Origin: Panagrolaimus kolymaensis
Taxonomy: Eukaryota; Nematoda; Chromadorea; Rhabditida; Panagrolaimidae
NCBI GenBank assembly: GCA_028622995.1
Contig: JAJQJQ010000007.1
Location: 4,402,001-4,466,000, forward strand
DNA length: 64,000 nt
Reading direction: 5' to 3'
Positions 14,080 to 26,962 of the stretch are shown here, piece by piece. Made by a program: the position numbers and the translations under genes. Each line of letters begins with the position of its first letter. The first letter of the stretch is position 1. The notes under the pieces were generated by a model, which saw only the letters and a program-made list of their open reading frames with translations, did not search any database and had not been told where the DNA came from.

Positions 14080-17000
14080 ATGCTTCAATTAATTTTATTT
14101 TTAATTATTTTTTGTGATGTCTTTAATGGGTTAAATTCGGTGACGTTAATACCATCACAACCAATTGCTGATGAACCTTTTGAGATTTCTGGATTGCCAT
14201 TGAATGAATCTTTTGCCTTTCTCATTGATAATATTCCAACTCCAATTTCTGGATGCTCTAATACGACGGAATCTCCTATTAATGGAATCATAAAAATTGA
14301 TTGTGAATGTTCTAAGAAATTAACAGTCTCTCAAAATGTTGTGCTTTTAAATGAAATAAATTATGAGAAAATAGCAAATATTACTTTTACACCTGTAAAT
14401 TATTCCATTTCCATTAATTCAACAGGAAATTTATTTTCACCTGTAACAATTCACGTGATGCGGCAAACAACAACTTGTACGACAACATCGCCGCCTCCAA
14501 AAATATTTCTCGATTATCGTACATTTGAATTTTTTCCAAAGCGACAAAATCATTGGGAAAGGATTACAAATATTACTCTAACTAATGATAAAGTGATATT
14601 TGGTTGTCGTTATTTTTTAAATCGCGGAGTTTATCGTTTTCAAATTGGAAACACAGTGAAAGAACTTTCTTTAAATTCCACTGAAATTCAACCAACAGTT
14701 CAATTCCGAGAAGATAGTATTTTTCCACATTGCAATGGAGATTTCCCTCTAACTTGGAAATTACCAGATTGTCCTCTTCCATCCACATCAACAACTCAAT
14801 TTCGAATTCGAGTTTTAGCAATCCTTGATGGACCTGAAGGAATTCCCGAAGATTGGAGTTATGTTGAAGAATTTCCTGCTCTTCCACCAAATTCTTCTGC
14901 GCTTTCATCCATGGCAACAATTCCATGTTCGCAATTTGATATAATTTATAAAAAATTTTGCTTTGAACTTGTTTCCGTTGATGATCGAAGCCATCGTGTT
15001 AGCGAATGGGATCGACGATGTGTTTTTACAGAACCTTGTGAGTTTGTTTTTACCTTTTGTTTCTCTTTTTTTGTTTATCCTTCATTTAATTTCAATTAGC
15101 ACCAATCATAAATTTTGTGAAGCATCTGCCATACGCGACGCGGCGTGCATATTTTCCATTTGCGCGCATGAAGCTTTTGTATTTGTTTTTCACAAAAACA
15201 ATCAAATACAAAAGGAGCAGAAAAAAAGAAGCCACAAAACATTGTTGCAATTATGATAATTGGTGCTGCTTCATCTTCAAGCTTTTTTTTATTTTTGAGT
15301 TGCACTAAAATATTCTAACGACAGATGATGGAGTGAGAGAAAGAGAGAGTTGTATATTTTTTTGTTTTTTTGATTAAACTTTCTATATAAATAAGTACTC
15401 AGTATTCGAAAAAATAAAACCCATCCATCACGCATTCATTTTTCCCAAAAATATGGGTTCAATATAGTTAATTTACTATCTAACTATTTTTTCTTTATCC
15501 ATTATTTCTAATAGCAATTGACTTCTCAGCAAAAAAACGCAAATGGAATTTGAGGATGAAAGCTTAATTAAAAACTAAAAAGTGTCAGTTTTTTAACGTC
15601 CATAAAAAAGAGTAAACAACTCGAGGAGAAATTTGAAGCAACAAAAATCTCAAAAACTTTCGCGTAGGTTGTTTGGGCATCATTGCAAGCCACAGTAGTT
15701 TACAAAATTTAATTCAAAAAAATAGTATCTAAATATTTCCTATTCCATTTTCATTGTCTTTTCCGCTGATGAATAAATCAATCAAAATTGTTTTTGATTG
15801 AAAAAAAAAATGGAAAAAGGAAGCATTCTTCAAAGATAATTGACCCGTTTTGGTTGTGTGGAACAAAAACGCGACAGGTTCGAGATTTTTTAAAAAGCTT
15901 GAAACCTTACAATTGTTCGTTTAGTATTTTGTCAAAACAATGAATAGGATGTTACTTCATTTTTGATTCTTTTCACAATTTTTTAAAGCAAAGGTAAAAA
16001 CAAAATGGTTTATGCCAATATTTTTCCAAAAATCTTTTTTGCTTCAAAATCTCAAATTTCAATTTGACTTTAGAAAATAGCGAAATTATGCAAATTTGCT
16101 TATATTTCTTTTTTTAATATAACGGAAATCTTGATAGAGGTTCTCGCGCATTCAGTTTTATGAAATCTCAAGTGTCTAAGATTTGGTTAACAAAGCTCAT
16201 TAGCTCGCCGGTAATATGGTTTTTCTTTTCTGCAATGCTGCTTGCTATTGAGAAAGACTAGAACAGTTTCTTGTCGAAGACTTATAGAAAAAATCCATCT
16301 CCCCAGCAAAATGAGACTTTGCAAAGTCGTAAACATAATAGCTTCCGCTGAAATAGAACGTGCGCAAAAAAAGGCAGGCTGAGAAATGAGAAGCATAAAG
16401 GGATATGTAATAATTTCGTTGTCTGTCAAAAATATGTTTTTCGGTTTAAGAAAAAATAAATAAATTAAAAATGGTTCCACAATAAAAAAAAAAAGCTCAC
16501 GTCGAAGTTAATTTATGCAGATACATGAAAGCTTTTCTCACGAAAATATTTAATCAATAAATAAATTTTAAGTGCATCGAGTTGATGGAAACTGGGCATC
16601 ATGGAGTGAATTTGGATCTTGCTCAAAAAGCTGTGGAAATGGATGGCAAAAACGTGTCAGAACTTGTACGAATCCTCCTCCAAATCGAGGGAAATTTTGT
16701 GAAGGACCACCATTAGAAACAATGCATTGCAATTTGGGAAATTGTACTGAAGGTAAAAAAAAACAATCTAAAAATAAAAACATTTTATGTTGATGAATTT
16801 TAGAAGAAGATGATAAACGGATAATGGAAGCGTTAACTTCAACATATTCAAATGATTCATGTCATTGTGGATGCGAGTTAACTCATCACAAAGGTTTTGT
16901 TGTGATTTCAAAACAATTTCGATGCCGTCATAATAAAACTTTGATTTGGGTATTTCCAAGGCAAGAATACACTAAATTGCATCTTCAAATTTTGAAACAA

Positions 17001-17923
17001 AATAAATTAACTCATGATTTGTTGCGGATTCTTCATGGACAACCAAAAGTGAGTTAACTAGTTTTCGGATTAAAACAAAAACTAATATAAACATTTTAGG
17101 AAATTGCTTGGTCGAGTGATCGATCAAAACTCGCATTTTTGGATCTATCATTGGATACTGAAGTTTTTATTATCTTTGAACAATCTAATATCTCTGTTAA
17201 ATCTCTCCCCCATAATCCAAGTTTCTTTATCGACTTTGAAATTAGTAAAGATACTGCAAAAATGGTTTCAATTTCGCGTGAATATTCAGCCCAATTGGGT
17301 CTTAATTGGGCTTTTGGTCATTGCACTTCAAATGCATGCCAAAATACTGTGGTTTTGGTATTACTAGTTGCTGTAGCTCTCGTAATTTTATCATTAATTG
17401 CCCTTCCACCTTTACTTTGTACGTATGCAACACAAAAATATCAACAAAAAAGACTTAATGGATCTTCACAAGCTTCAGAAGGTTTACTGACTTCTTTGAG
17501 TCAACGGTAAGAATCAGACTTTGAAGATGATTAAGTTTTACACAATTTTATAGACTTGATGGAGACATGTTTCGATCGGGTGGGACAGATTCTACACGAC
17601 TCACAGGTGATATAAATTCATTTGGTTCACCTCCGCATCAACCCTATTCCGTTGCAAAACGTTCGATTGGAATTCAACTTAGTGTTCAATCAACTCCAAG
17701 GACATCTCGATCACCTGCTCGAATGTCCTCAACTGCTTCATTTGGCGAACTTGAATATGATTTGGATTATGAATATGCTCCAAATTCCCTTTTACGACCT
17801 TATCTTGTTTCGGATATTGATATTGATTCGATAGTGAATCGAGAAACAAGTGGTTGGATGTCCACGACCTCGCCCCCTGGCATTCAAAAAAATGATGTCA
17901 CAACTCAAGTTGATTCGGTTTAA
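14080..17923 (+). CDS. Type I membrane protein with one thrombospondin type 1 repeat
   Basis: Five exons (14080-15037, 16573-16752, 16804-17048, 17100-17506, 17554-17923) give 719 residues. A signal peptide (MLQLILFLIIFCDVFNG) is followed by about 300 residues with many N-glycosylation sites and paired cysteines, then one thrombospondin repeat at about 320-380 (WASWSEFGSCSKSCGNGWQKR). A Cys-containing region with NDSCHCGCEL follows. Next comes a membrane helix near residue 550 (VVLVLLVAVALVILSLIALP) and a cytoplasmic tail of about 150 residues rich in Ser, Pro and Arg. The order resembles vertebrate THSD1, but I do not claim orthology. The 1.5-kb first intron uses an AAG acceptor; the others are about 50 bases. 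AATAAA near 17984 may be the polyadenylation signal. Confidence 0.8.
15038..16572 (+). other. Long first intron of the thrombospondin-repeat gene
   Basis: Donor GTGAGT at 15038, acceptor TTTTAAG at 16566-16572. This is the longest intron of the gene, 1.5 kb against about 50 bases for the others. It contains only AT-rich DNA and no reading frame I would call a gene. The length in a first intron would suit regulatory sites, but none is recognisable. Confidence 0.6.
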
Positions 17924-18188
17924 AAAATTTCACGGGTTTAATTTTTATAATTTTTTTGTAAAGAATATTGAGAAAAAGTGATAATAAAGTATTTCATTTT
18001 TGACTATTCCTAAATGCAATTTGTCTTCACAAATATTCAAAAACTCTTCCAATTTTTTTTTTCACTAAAATTTGTTATATCGAAAACAAAAATGATTAAG
18101 AATATCATAATCAAACATTTATTAATTTATTACAATAAAATAATACTTAAATAAATACAAAAAATATATAAATTTAAACGATGAAGGT

Positions 18189-18545
18189 TCATCCCTTTTT
18201 CGTATTTTTCTTCTTCTTTTCGCTTTTGTCGACGACAGCAGTTGTATCTTCACCAGTTTCATCATTTTCATTTTTATCCTTCTTTTTATTGTCTTTCTTG
18301 TTTTTCTTATTATCATTTACATCATTAGGATTTTTGAAAGCATATTTGATATGTTGTCGATACATGATAACAAAAACAATGATGACAATAATCATGATAA
18401 TACCAAAGACACATCCAATTATAAATGGATAAAAAAGACCATGGTCTCTAAAATTATACGAAAGTTAAACCATATATCTTTAAGAAATTCCAATTAAAAA
18501 AACTCACATATCATCATCACAAGTAGTACTTTCTGTATTTTCCAT
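18189..18545 (-). CDS. 98-residue single-pass membrane protein with Lys-rich tail
   Basis: Two exons in reverse (18508-18545 and 18189-18447) join across a 60-base intron (donor GTGAGT, acceptor TTTTAG). The protein has a short acidic N-terminus (MENTESTTCDDDIDHG), one strong membrane helix at about residues 18-40 (FIIGCVFGIIMIIVIIVFVI), then a tail alternating Lys with Asp, Asn and Glu and ending KKKKNTKKG. By the positive-inside rule the tail is cytoplasmic. I do not recognise the family. It converges on the thrombospondin-repeat gene, with 265 bases between the stops. The overall plan is like the nested genes at 9564-10374 and 31008-32242. Confidence 0.7.
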
Positions 18546-21500
18546 AGCAATAAAAGTTTTTGATGATTTTGATCAGCGAGAAATTCAGATACAAAAACAA
18601 TTTTCAAAAGCAGCAAAAGTGATATTGAACCCCTTTTTTACATTCATTTCGGCAATTCCTTTTGTGAAAGACAAAATTTAAAAAATTTGCATAAAATTTC
18701 TGCTTTATCGCTTAATTTTTTTTCAACTTTACAACTCTTCTCTCTTCGATTAGCTGAATGATTTTCTGCCATTTTTTTTTTTGCAAATTAGATAAAACAA
18801 AAAATTTTAGAGAATGAATCAAAATGTATTTGGTTTGATATGTAGCGGATTTAAAGGTATTTATTTCATTGTAACCATTCTTATCTTAGTGTTTTTTTTT
18901 TTGCAGCTTTGGTAATTTTTAAGCTTTCTTTTTATCTATCTTTCTACAAAAAATGTTTAATTTATAATAAATTAACATCACACGCCTCAAATTTAGTTTA
19001 ATTAATTATTTAAAATTTTGTGGCATTAAGTTTTATTTTATTTTTAACGACAGACATTTGGATAATTTGTTTTAATTACGCTACAACTATTTTATATATA
19101 TTTTTTAAAATATGTTCAGAGAATAAAAAAAATTCTAATTTTATCGGAAAATTACAAACAAAATCTTTTTATCTCCTACTCTGTTTCTTTCAAAAGAAAA
19201 AGGATAAGTCTCTCATAAATAATTGCCCGTCATTTTATTTTTTATTTTTTTGCTATAAAAATTGAAAAAAGCCAATTTGGTTTTTCTTGAATGACGGAAA
19301 TCCTGGCTTATTTCTAAATTTAATATGTACAACAACATCAGAGCAGCGAAAATAAAAAGAATGAAAAAACAATTCTTTTTTTTGCGTCGATAAAAAACAA
19401 AAGATAAACGCGTTATAAATGGATTTTAAAAAAAAGACGTCGTCTTGGACACAAATGGATTAATTTATTTACTTTTTTGCGACTCAAAAAATTTATTATT
19501 ATCGTTAAAATTAATTTTTTATTTCATTCTGTAGTTTTTAAATGGTGAAACCGTGTTATTAAAATTTTTTTAATTAGGATTCGATAAAAAAAACATTTGT
19601 TTTTAACTTTGTACTTTTAAAAAAGTTTTCTTCATCTTCATTCCATCTGAGAGTTATAAGATTGTTTGAGCTTCTTGGAACTTCAATAATTTTTTTCTAT
19701 TTTTTTTAGATTGGAAACAATTATTTGAAATTCATTTTATCTCAAGTGACCACAAGTAGGCAATAATCCTTTCTTTCTTTTTTCTGTTTTCTTTTGCATC
19801 AGCAGACAGAAACAAGAGCAATTGCAAGATAAGACGCAAAAATGCAGCCACTTCCGTATTGGTTTTACAGTAATAAGGCGCATTCATGGTTACTTGCAAC
19901 AAATGTTGTATAAAAACAACCAGACATTTTTTCCCTCAATATTATTAGTTTGAGCATGCCATGATCGAAGCAAATTTGAAGCTTGCTGGACGTGTAGTTT
20001 ACACAGAGAACAACTCCATAGCCAATTTTTGGAAAAACTTTTGCAAATTTTTTAATTCATTAGTGCGTAGTAGCTCTTGATCATTTTCTCACATCATTTT
20101 TTTTGTTGCAAAAAAAACGCAATTTCATTTTGTGTCGCTCCAAAATTCAATTTTGCAAAGAGAAAAAAAGTTAATTTAAAAAATTATTCTTTTTCTTTTG
20201 TTCTTACAAACTTTTTTTTACCATTTATTATTACTATTTTCTCCAGAAAGAAAAAATTCTCACGGCAGTCTTTGGCTATTTTTTAGTTTACTTCAAAGAA
20301 TCCATTATTTTTTAAAAAATTTATTTTTGTGCTAAAAAATATTGCTTTTTATGGAAAAAAGTTTTTTTCGGAAGCATGTGTTCCGGAATAAATAATCCTT
20401 TAACTTTTAACATTTAAAAAAAGAAATACTTCCATTTCCGTTTTATTTTTCTGCTTTGACTTTTCTGGTCAACAAATAATTTTGACAACTCTTTTTTGTC
20501 CTTCTTGTTCATCGAAAAAAAGAAGAAAAAACTGGTCTGATTCTTCCTGTCTCTCTCTTATCCTTCTTTTGGCTCTCATCAAAAAATTTTTATATAAACT
20601 TTATCGGACTTTTTGAAGCTCTCGCGGTCACATATTTTTTTATTGACTCACTGTCGAAAGTATAACTATATCCAAAAATCTGAGTCAAAATCATATTTGA
20701 TTTTTTTCAATTTAAAAAAGCAGCGGTCGACGCTTGCGGCTCTTTTTCTTTGATAAAATCTTGAGAAATTTTTTGCGTTGTAACAAAAATAGAATTTTTG
20801 TCAAAAACTAGGAAGCAAATTTGGACGTAAAGCTTTCACGTACTTTAAAAGTTCATTAAATCTTTTAAAACCTTTCCATTTTAAGAATTATTGCAAATTT
20901 TCTTTATTTGCAGAACGGCTTTTTTCTCACGTGATGCATTTGTGAAGGCATATTTTTTATTTCCATCAAAGATGCCGCGAAACTTTTAGAGATTTATTTT
21001 CCCTTTTTTTGCTTCAATGTTTTTTGAGTTAAAAATTAAATTTCCGATAAAGAAAAAAAATAACGTTCCTTTGCATATATTTTGTTCTTCTTTCATTTCG
21101 TCTGCTTCGCGAAACTAAACTTTTTTTTCTTTGTTTGCAATCGCATCATTTCCCCAAACTTCTTTCAAGACTGCTTTGAGAAAACAAAAAATAAATAAAA
21201 AAACATTTAAAAAATAGAGGAAGAAGAATCAAGAAAGTAAGTAAGTCATGCTAAAATGTGACTGACTTCCAGAATAGGAGAAAGGGAGAATGGCAAAAGT
21301 CATTCATTTTTCGTTGCTTCCTTTAGTAACTCCCTTCATTCCTTCAAACCCAAAAAATAGCTTTAAACAAAACAAAAAAGAAGGAGACGTAAATGGTCCC
21401 TCAAAAAAGCGGAAAAAACAACCACAGCCATAGCGCTTCTCCTGAAGATTGTTTTTTTTTCGGCTGACTTGGATGAATAAATATGAGGAAAAATTTTAGA

Positions 21501-22710
21501 AGGTCCCGCCCGAATAAAAGCTTCTGCCCATTTATATTATTTTTTGTTATGAAAAAATGAAACAAGAGACTCTATCCTTCAAAGGAATGAAAGCGGCAAA
21601 GATGACACTATTTTTTTTTCAAGGATTTTTTGTTTTTAAAGTTTTCATTTTTGCTTCTTTTTTTTGTCTTTTGATAAATAAAAAATAAGATTGATGCTTT
21701 TTGAACTTAAAATTGCCAAAGTTGTAAAGTTTGAATTTTGAAATATTTTTTTTTTTTTGGAAAATGGCATAAGTTTATAATATAAAAGAACAAAATTATT
21801 TTCAAAGGCTTCTGGTGTTTTTTGTTTTTTTCTTCTCAATTATTAGTGAAGCCTTTTAACGAAGATGGGAGTATAGTATAAATTGTTTTGAAAAAATAGT
21901 TTATTTTAAGGATTTTTTGTTTTGTTTATTGATGTCGAAGATATGGTTTATTATGAGCAGCTATTTTTTATTTTCATTTTTAGATCAAAATATACTGTAG
22001 CTTTATTTTATTAACTCCAATTTTCCGTGCTTTTGTTAAAGTAGTTGATTTTTTGTGGTTTTTATGAAAGTTCATGTCCATTTTCATATGTTCCCAACTT
22101 GGTTACTCGGCTCAATGATGATTGAGTTCAAAAGTTTAAAAACAAAAGGATTATTAAAGAAATAATCGGACTTGCTTGTTCACTCATTTTTTACAGAGAT
22201 ATATTTTTCTGTCAAATTCGATGAGCTCTTGTTTTTTCTGCGTTATTATTTATTTTTCTTTCATCTTTAATTTTGGCTAAAATACGTCCATTTTTTGACA
22301 CATTTTAATTTATACATTCCGATTTTCAGCTCTTTTTCTTTTGACCATTAGTCGACGATTGAGAAAAATAGAGAGAGAGAGCGGAGGAAGGAGGCTACAA
22401 AAACGTATAATTCAATAAACATACATACAACCTTTATTTGTAAACTGGTCATTTCCCTTGTGAATTTTGCTTTCTTTATTTTTAGGCTTCCTGTAAAAAG
22501 TCAGGTTGTTTGCACCCCTTAAATCCCTTTAGGGAGGTCTTATGCTTCTCTCGAAGCAACGCATGTTTTTTCTTCTTCTTTTCTCTTCTTTTTTCGATGC
22601 AACAACAAACACCCGATTTTTTATTCCTTGTTTTTCCCAGTGTTTTTTGCGTTTATGTTTTTAGTTTATGCGAACTCATACTTATTTTTCTCCCAATTTT
22701 TGAATCTTTA
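18546..22710. other. Gene-free stretch
   Basis: About 4.2 kb, the second longest gap in the window. It is dominated by T and A runs. A short GA-rich run (GAGAGAGAGAGCGGAGGAAG) lies near 22370. All open frames are short and of Phe/Lys/Leu composition. I could not identify any RNA gene, repeat or protein similarity. Confidence 0.5.
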
Positions 22711-22719
22711 ATTTTTTAG
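22711..22719 (+). promoter_or_regulatory. Possible trans-splice acceptor
   Basis: ATTTTTTAG ends only five bases before the ATG at 22725, and no exon is apparent upstream. Typical position for nematode spliced-leader addition. Inference from position. Confidence 0.45.
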
Positions 22720-22724
22720 TAAAC

Positions 22725-24148
22725 ATGTTTGGAGAACGTTGGAAAATGCCATTGGTGTTGACGACTCATTGTGATCGTCGCTCTCTTGAAGATGAAGAAG
22801 AGCGGCAACAACAACAAAATCCTCGACGAGTTTATAGAAAACATTCTGACCCTGTAAAACTAAAAGCAGGTTATGGAGATTTTGTTCGACACTGGAATGG
22901 TAAAATGCTTTCCAAATTTTAGGCAAACAACTAACAGTAAATTTTTTTAGGCGAAAGCACTCCTCCTCGGGTGAATCCTATTTGTGTTCTTCGTGCTCGA
23001 TCTTCAGCTGCTACAGATTTTGAAGAAGTTCGACATGTGAATTGGGCTTTTTCACCTCGAAGAACTCGATTAAATCATTCATTAATTGATCCAGAACTCT
23101 GTAAATTGCGTCAAAAATATGAAAGACGAGTTCAGAGGCGTCGATCGTTATCAGTTGCAAATCACTCCCTTTATGCTGAAAAAGCAAATCCAAAGAAAAG
23201 TGCCGTCATTGAAAAATGTTAGTTTTTTGTTTTGTTTGGGTTTCGACTTGAAGGATGGTTATCCTATCCGATTGCATTTTATCATTTTGCCTACGCAAGA
23301 GAAGTTTAACTTTTATTTCCTTTAAAAGTGGAAACAAGAAGGAGATGGATGGAATTAAAAGCCATTCCACCCTCGTGGTTACCATATACTTCTGAAACTT
23401 CCAAAAAAAAAGAAGATATTTTTAAGTTTAAAAAGAGCTTTTATTTACCTAATGACGTTCTAAAAATAGCCGCGTTCTTAAAAAGAAATTCTATATTCTC
23501 TGCTTTCACAATCAAAATAAATTTATTTATATATACAGTAATAATTAAGGAACTTTATCTTCAAGCCCAAATTTAATTTTTTTTATCGTTTAATAAAATT
23601 TTAGATTATCGTGCACTTCCCTTTGGCCGCCGATGTCTTTCTATAGGAACTTTATTAATTCTTTCTGAACATGAAATTGATGTGGATCTTTTTGGTGTCA
23701 AACAATCCAAACGAGTCTCATTTTCAGCTCCAACAGCAAAAAGGAAATCCGTGGTCAGTTCTTTTTTTTCTTCTCAATAAACATAGATTAGTCTTGTTTC
23801 TTCCTTTTCTGAATTTCATTCATACGAGAAAAAAAAAGCCTTTCTATTTCTTTAAATGATGATGACATGCTTTTTTACATACACACATGCATCCATTAAA
23901 TTTCCCCTATTTTTTAGTGTCCTGAAACAAATAAACCAGCGCCCATTCTTCTTAAAGAACCAAAAACTATTGATTCTGATTACCCACTTTCACATATGGA
24001 TTATGCAACATTTAAAGCTTGGAGAAATGGTGAAACTTTTCGAGCTTCTGTTGATTCGTCCACCGACACAGAACCCGAGAAAAAAACACCACAAGAATCA
24101 ATGGTGCAATTTTTAAAATTAGTAATTTTTAGTTGTTTAAAAAGGTGA
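22725..24148 (+). CDS. Unknown Arg-rich protein of about 270 residues
   Basis: Exons 22725-22899, 22951-23217, 23605-23753 and 23918-24148 join in frame to about 273 residues. The N-terminus is MFGERWKMPLVLTTHCDRRS, followed by a Gln/Glu-rich run and strings such as HVNWAFSPRRTRLNHSLIDP and YERRVQRRRSLSVANHSLYA. RRRSLS and KRVSFS look like basophilic kinase sites. There is no signal peptide or membrane segment. I do not recognise the family. Two points are uncertain. The 387-base second intron contains an open stretch (23328-23440) that looks protein-like but cannot be spliced in frame. The last exon may instead splice at 24121 to a short terminal exon near 24174. Confidence 0.55.
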
Positions 24149-26962
24149 TAACTAAATTTTATTTATTTTTAAAGGGGAAAAAGAAAAATTCTTGATGGCA
24201 ATTTTAACGTGTAATTAATTATTTATAATGCTTAATTTAATAATAAACTTTGATAAAAAAGAAAACCCAAAGTGTTGAACACGAGAATAGAAGCCAAATG
24301 ATATAAAATTATTAAAAAATAATCAAAGAAATTTACTTAGGTAATTTCAAGTCAAAAGTTATGGTTCACAATAAAATCAAAAATAAAAAATATAACGATT
24401 TATTTTTGTCACAGTTATTTATGTAATGTGAAATCGGCATAAAATAATTCATTTGGTCTATTAAAAAGCAACTTTAATTCAGAATTTTAATGCTTTCTAT
24501 TTATCAACACTTGATTTTCATTTCTACCATGAGACTATAAATAATTGAAGCATGATCAACTATTGCAATAAACATTGCTTTTACAATACTTTCTTTTATT
24601 TTAAATTTTGGCACTTGTTTTTCTTTATTCCAGATAATTTTTGGTTTGGCTGGTTTTAAACTTTTTATTAATTGCTGTTCATTATTACAGTCATAAAACC
24701 AAACACTTAAACCAACAAGAAAAAATCCTCCGGATAAAAGTTTTAACGTTCATTTAATTTTTTTCTTTGCTTTTCCCTGTGATTGTTTCCGGAGGGAAAA
24801 TGACCAAAATGACGACGACCTCGTTTCACTCTTTTTTCTTTTAATTTTACATTTTCACTTTTTATCCTCTTTTTTCTTCTTCTTCAGCTGAAGCCGCCTT
24901 AAGGCGTAAGGAGTCTCTGGACGCGATTAAAGTCGGATCCCTGAATCAAAAAAATGACGACGAATGGTTTGATTCAATTTTTGGCTTTTCTATTTTACGA
25001 TGCATTTTATAAGGATCTGAAGAGAAAAGAGGAACTGACCGACGACGGCCACTTGCTGGTTTTTAAACTCTTTTTTATCTTCAAAAAACCTTTTCACTTT
25101 CGATTTCTAATTTTATTTTGTATAGAGAAAATATAATACAAACACTAAAATGAAAAAGGGCGCCTCAATCAATATGTTACAGTAAGAATCTAAAATTAAT
25201 ATCGCCATGTTTTCATTGCAATATACTGAAAGCTTATCTCAAAGAAAGTGAATTATTTAATGCTGAATTTTTTTATTATTATTTATTGTATACTTATTTG
25301 TTTTTGAATTATTTTTTTATTTTTATTTTCTCGGCCAAGTTTGGACAATGGTCAGCTTAAAAAAATTCCCGTTCCATAAACTTGGACCGGTTTTCACGTT
25401 TTAAATAATTCATATTTTTTAATCTAGTTCCTTCCATAAGTTATTCTTCTAGTTTTTGTTGTAAAAAATTCACCCGCTGTTCCACGGCCTCTATATTCAG
25501 GAAGCGCATCCGATTCGCTCGAAAAAAATTTATCCCTCCCATGATTCCTCTTCATCTCAATCCGCTTCTTTAAAAAAGAGGATTTTAAAAAGTTAAAAAA
25601 CTTTCACTTTTTAACCTCAAATCTTCTTTTTTGCTCTGTCCTGACCTTTTTCACCTATCTGCTTCGATGATTATTTTAATATTTTTTTGGAGCTGTTCCC
25701 AATAAAACATAGACGACAACCCAGCTATTTTTGGCGATCACCTTTACCCATTTTCCAAAATCCTGTTTTTCATTTTGTCGCCACCAACCAAAAAACGTGA
25801 TGGCTTTTTATTCATTTTTACGCGCTGCTTTCCTTTTTATTTTCTCGAAATTCAATAAAGAAGCTTTCATTGATCTCTGAAAAAAAAAATCGACAACTTT
25901 TTTTTATTGACTGATAACGAGAAGAAAAAAATGAAAGTGAAGAAGAGTTATTTTAACTAATTCTTTGAATCTTTGGATTTTTATATGCTTCTATTTTAAA
26001 ATTTGTGTTTTAAAGTTAAACTTATTTCGTGACTATTATTTTGAAGTTGTTTAGAAGAGAAATTATAGAATCTTAAAAAATTCTTTTTGACATCCGCGTG
26101 CTACAATTCCGCTTTATCATGTTCGCTTAGCTTTAACTCGGATAGATCTTTTTTGGTGTTTTTTTCCACATAATTATTAGAACAATGTCGCTTTCATTTC
26201 TAAATTTTATAACTTGCTTTTTAATTTTTCAAGTTTCCATAATTTTATCTTTGTTCTTTCTAGTAGAAGAAAAGCAACCAACTCGCTAAAGCTTCAGTTT
26301 TATAAATTTTCCATTCATACCCGTTTTATATATTTTGTTGCGACATATATTTTTTTCTAAATGCCACTGGATATCATCCGATTTTATTTTTAAATCCTTC
26401 TCTTTTTTTTGCAGTTATTTTGTCGTCATCTTTTTTTACATATTTTTTTGATGTTGCACAAATTGTTGAAGCGTAACCACGGATCAAAGCCATAGATTGA
26501 TTTTAGAGTCGTGTGTCGCCTTTCAATCTTTCTTTTTTTCCTTCTTCTTCCTCCATCCATTCTGCTGTTGCTCGATTACACGAGTCTTCTTCGGGAAGGA
26601 ATAAAATGAAAAGAAGCTAAGAATAGCCTACGGCAACGATATACATATATATTATTTCTCGATTGAATCATCTTTTATGTATGGTTGGTGGTGGCCGTGA
26701 ATTCATCATTCATATTCAACAATCAAACCCGTCCTAAAAAAGAAGTCACAGAAAAGTTATTGGAAAGCGGTTATTTTGCTTGCGATTTTTTTAAATAAAC
26801 CAGTCAAAAAAGAGTATCTTCTGCAAAGTCCACAAATTTGCTGGTCATCATCATTTTTTTTTTTTTTGGAAGAAGTGAAGCTACTTTTTTATTTCCCTTT
26901 TTAATTGTCTTCTTCGAATGTATTTAATTTACGTGTAAAAATATTTATTTATTTATTACGCA
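24149..26962. other. Gene-free stretch
   Basis: About 2.8 kb upstream of the ADAMTS gene. It is AT-rich except for a short GC-richer island at about 24880-24950 that contains two adjacent perfect palindromes, described separately. A weak inverted repeat lies at about 25332-25395 (arms around CCAAGTTT and AAACTTGG). No gene-like reading frame. Confidence 0.5.
24882..24906. repeat. Two adjacent 12-base palindromes
   Basis: CTTCAGCTGAAG at 24882-24893 and CGCCTTAAGGCG at 24895-24906 are each perfect palindromes, one base apart, in otherwise A/T-rich DNA about 2 kb upstream of the ADAMTS start. Palindromes of this size can be binding sites for dimeric transcription factors. No factor is assigned. 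Confidence 0.6.

Noticed and set aside
15873..15890. GGTTCGAGAT resembling a tRNA B box
   Set aside because: No matching A box, acceptor stem or cloverleaf around it.
25332..25395. Inverted repeat around CCAAGTTT and AAACTTGG
   Set aside because: Arms are only about 11 bases with a gap and no flanking target duplication, so it is within chance for this much DNA.
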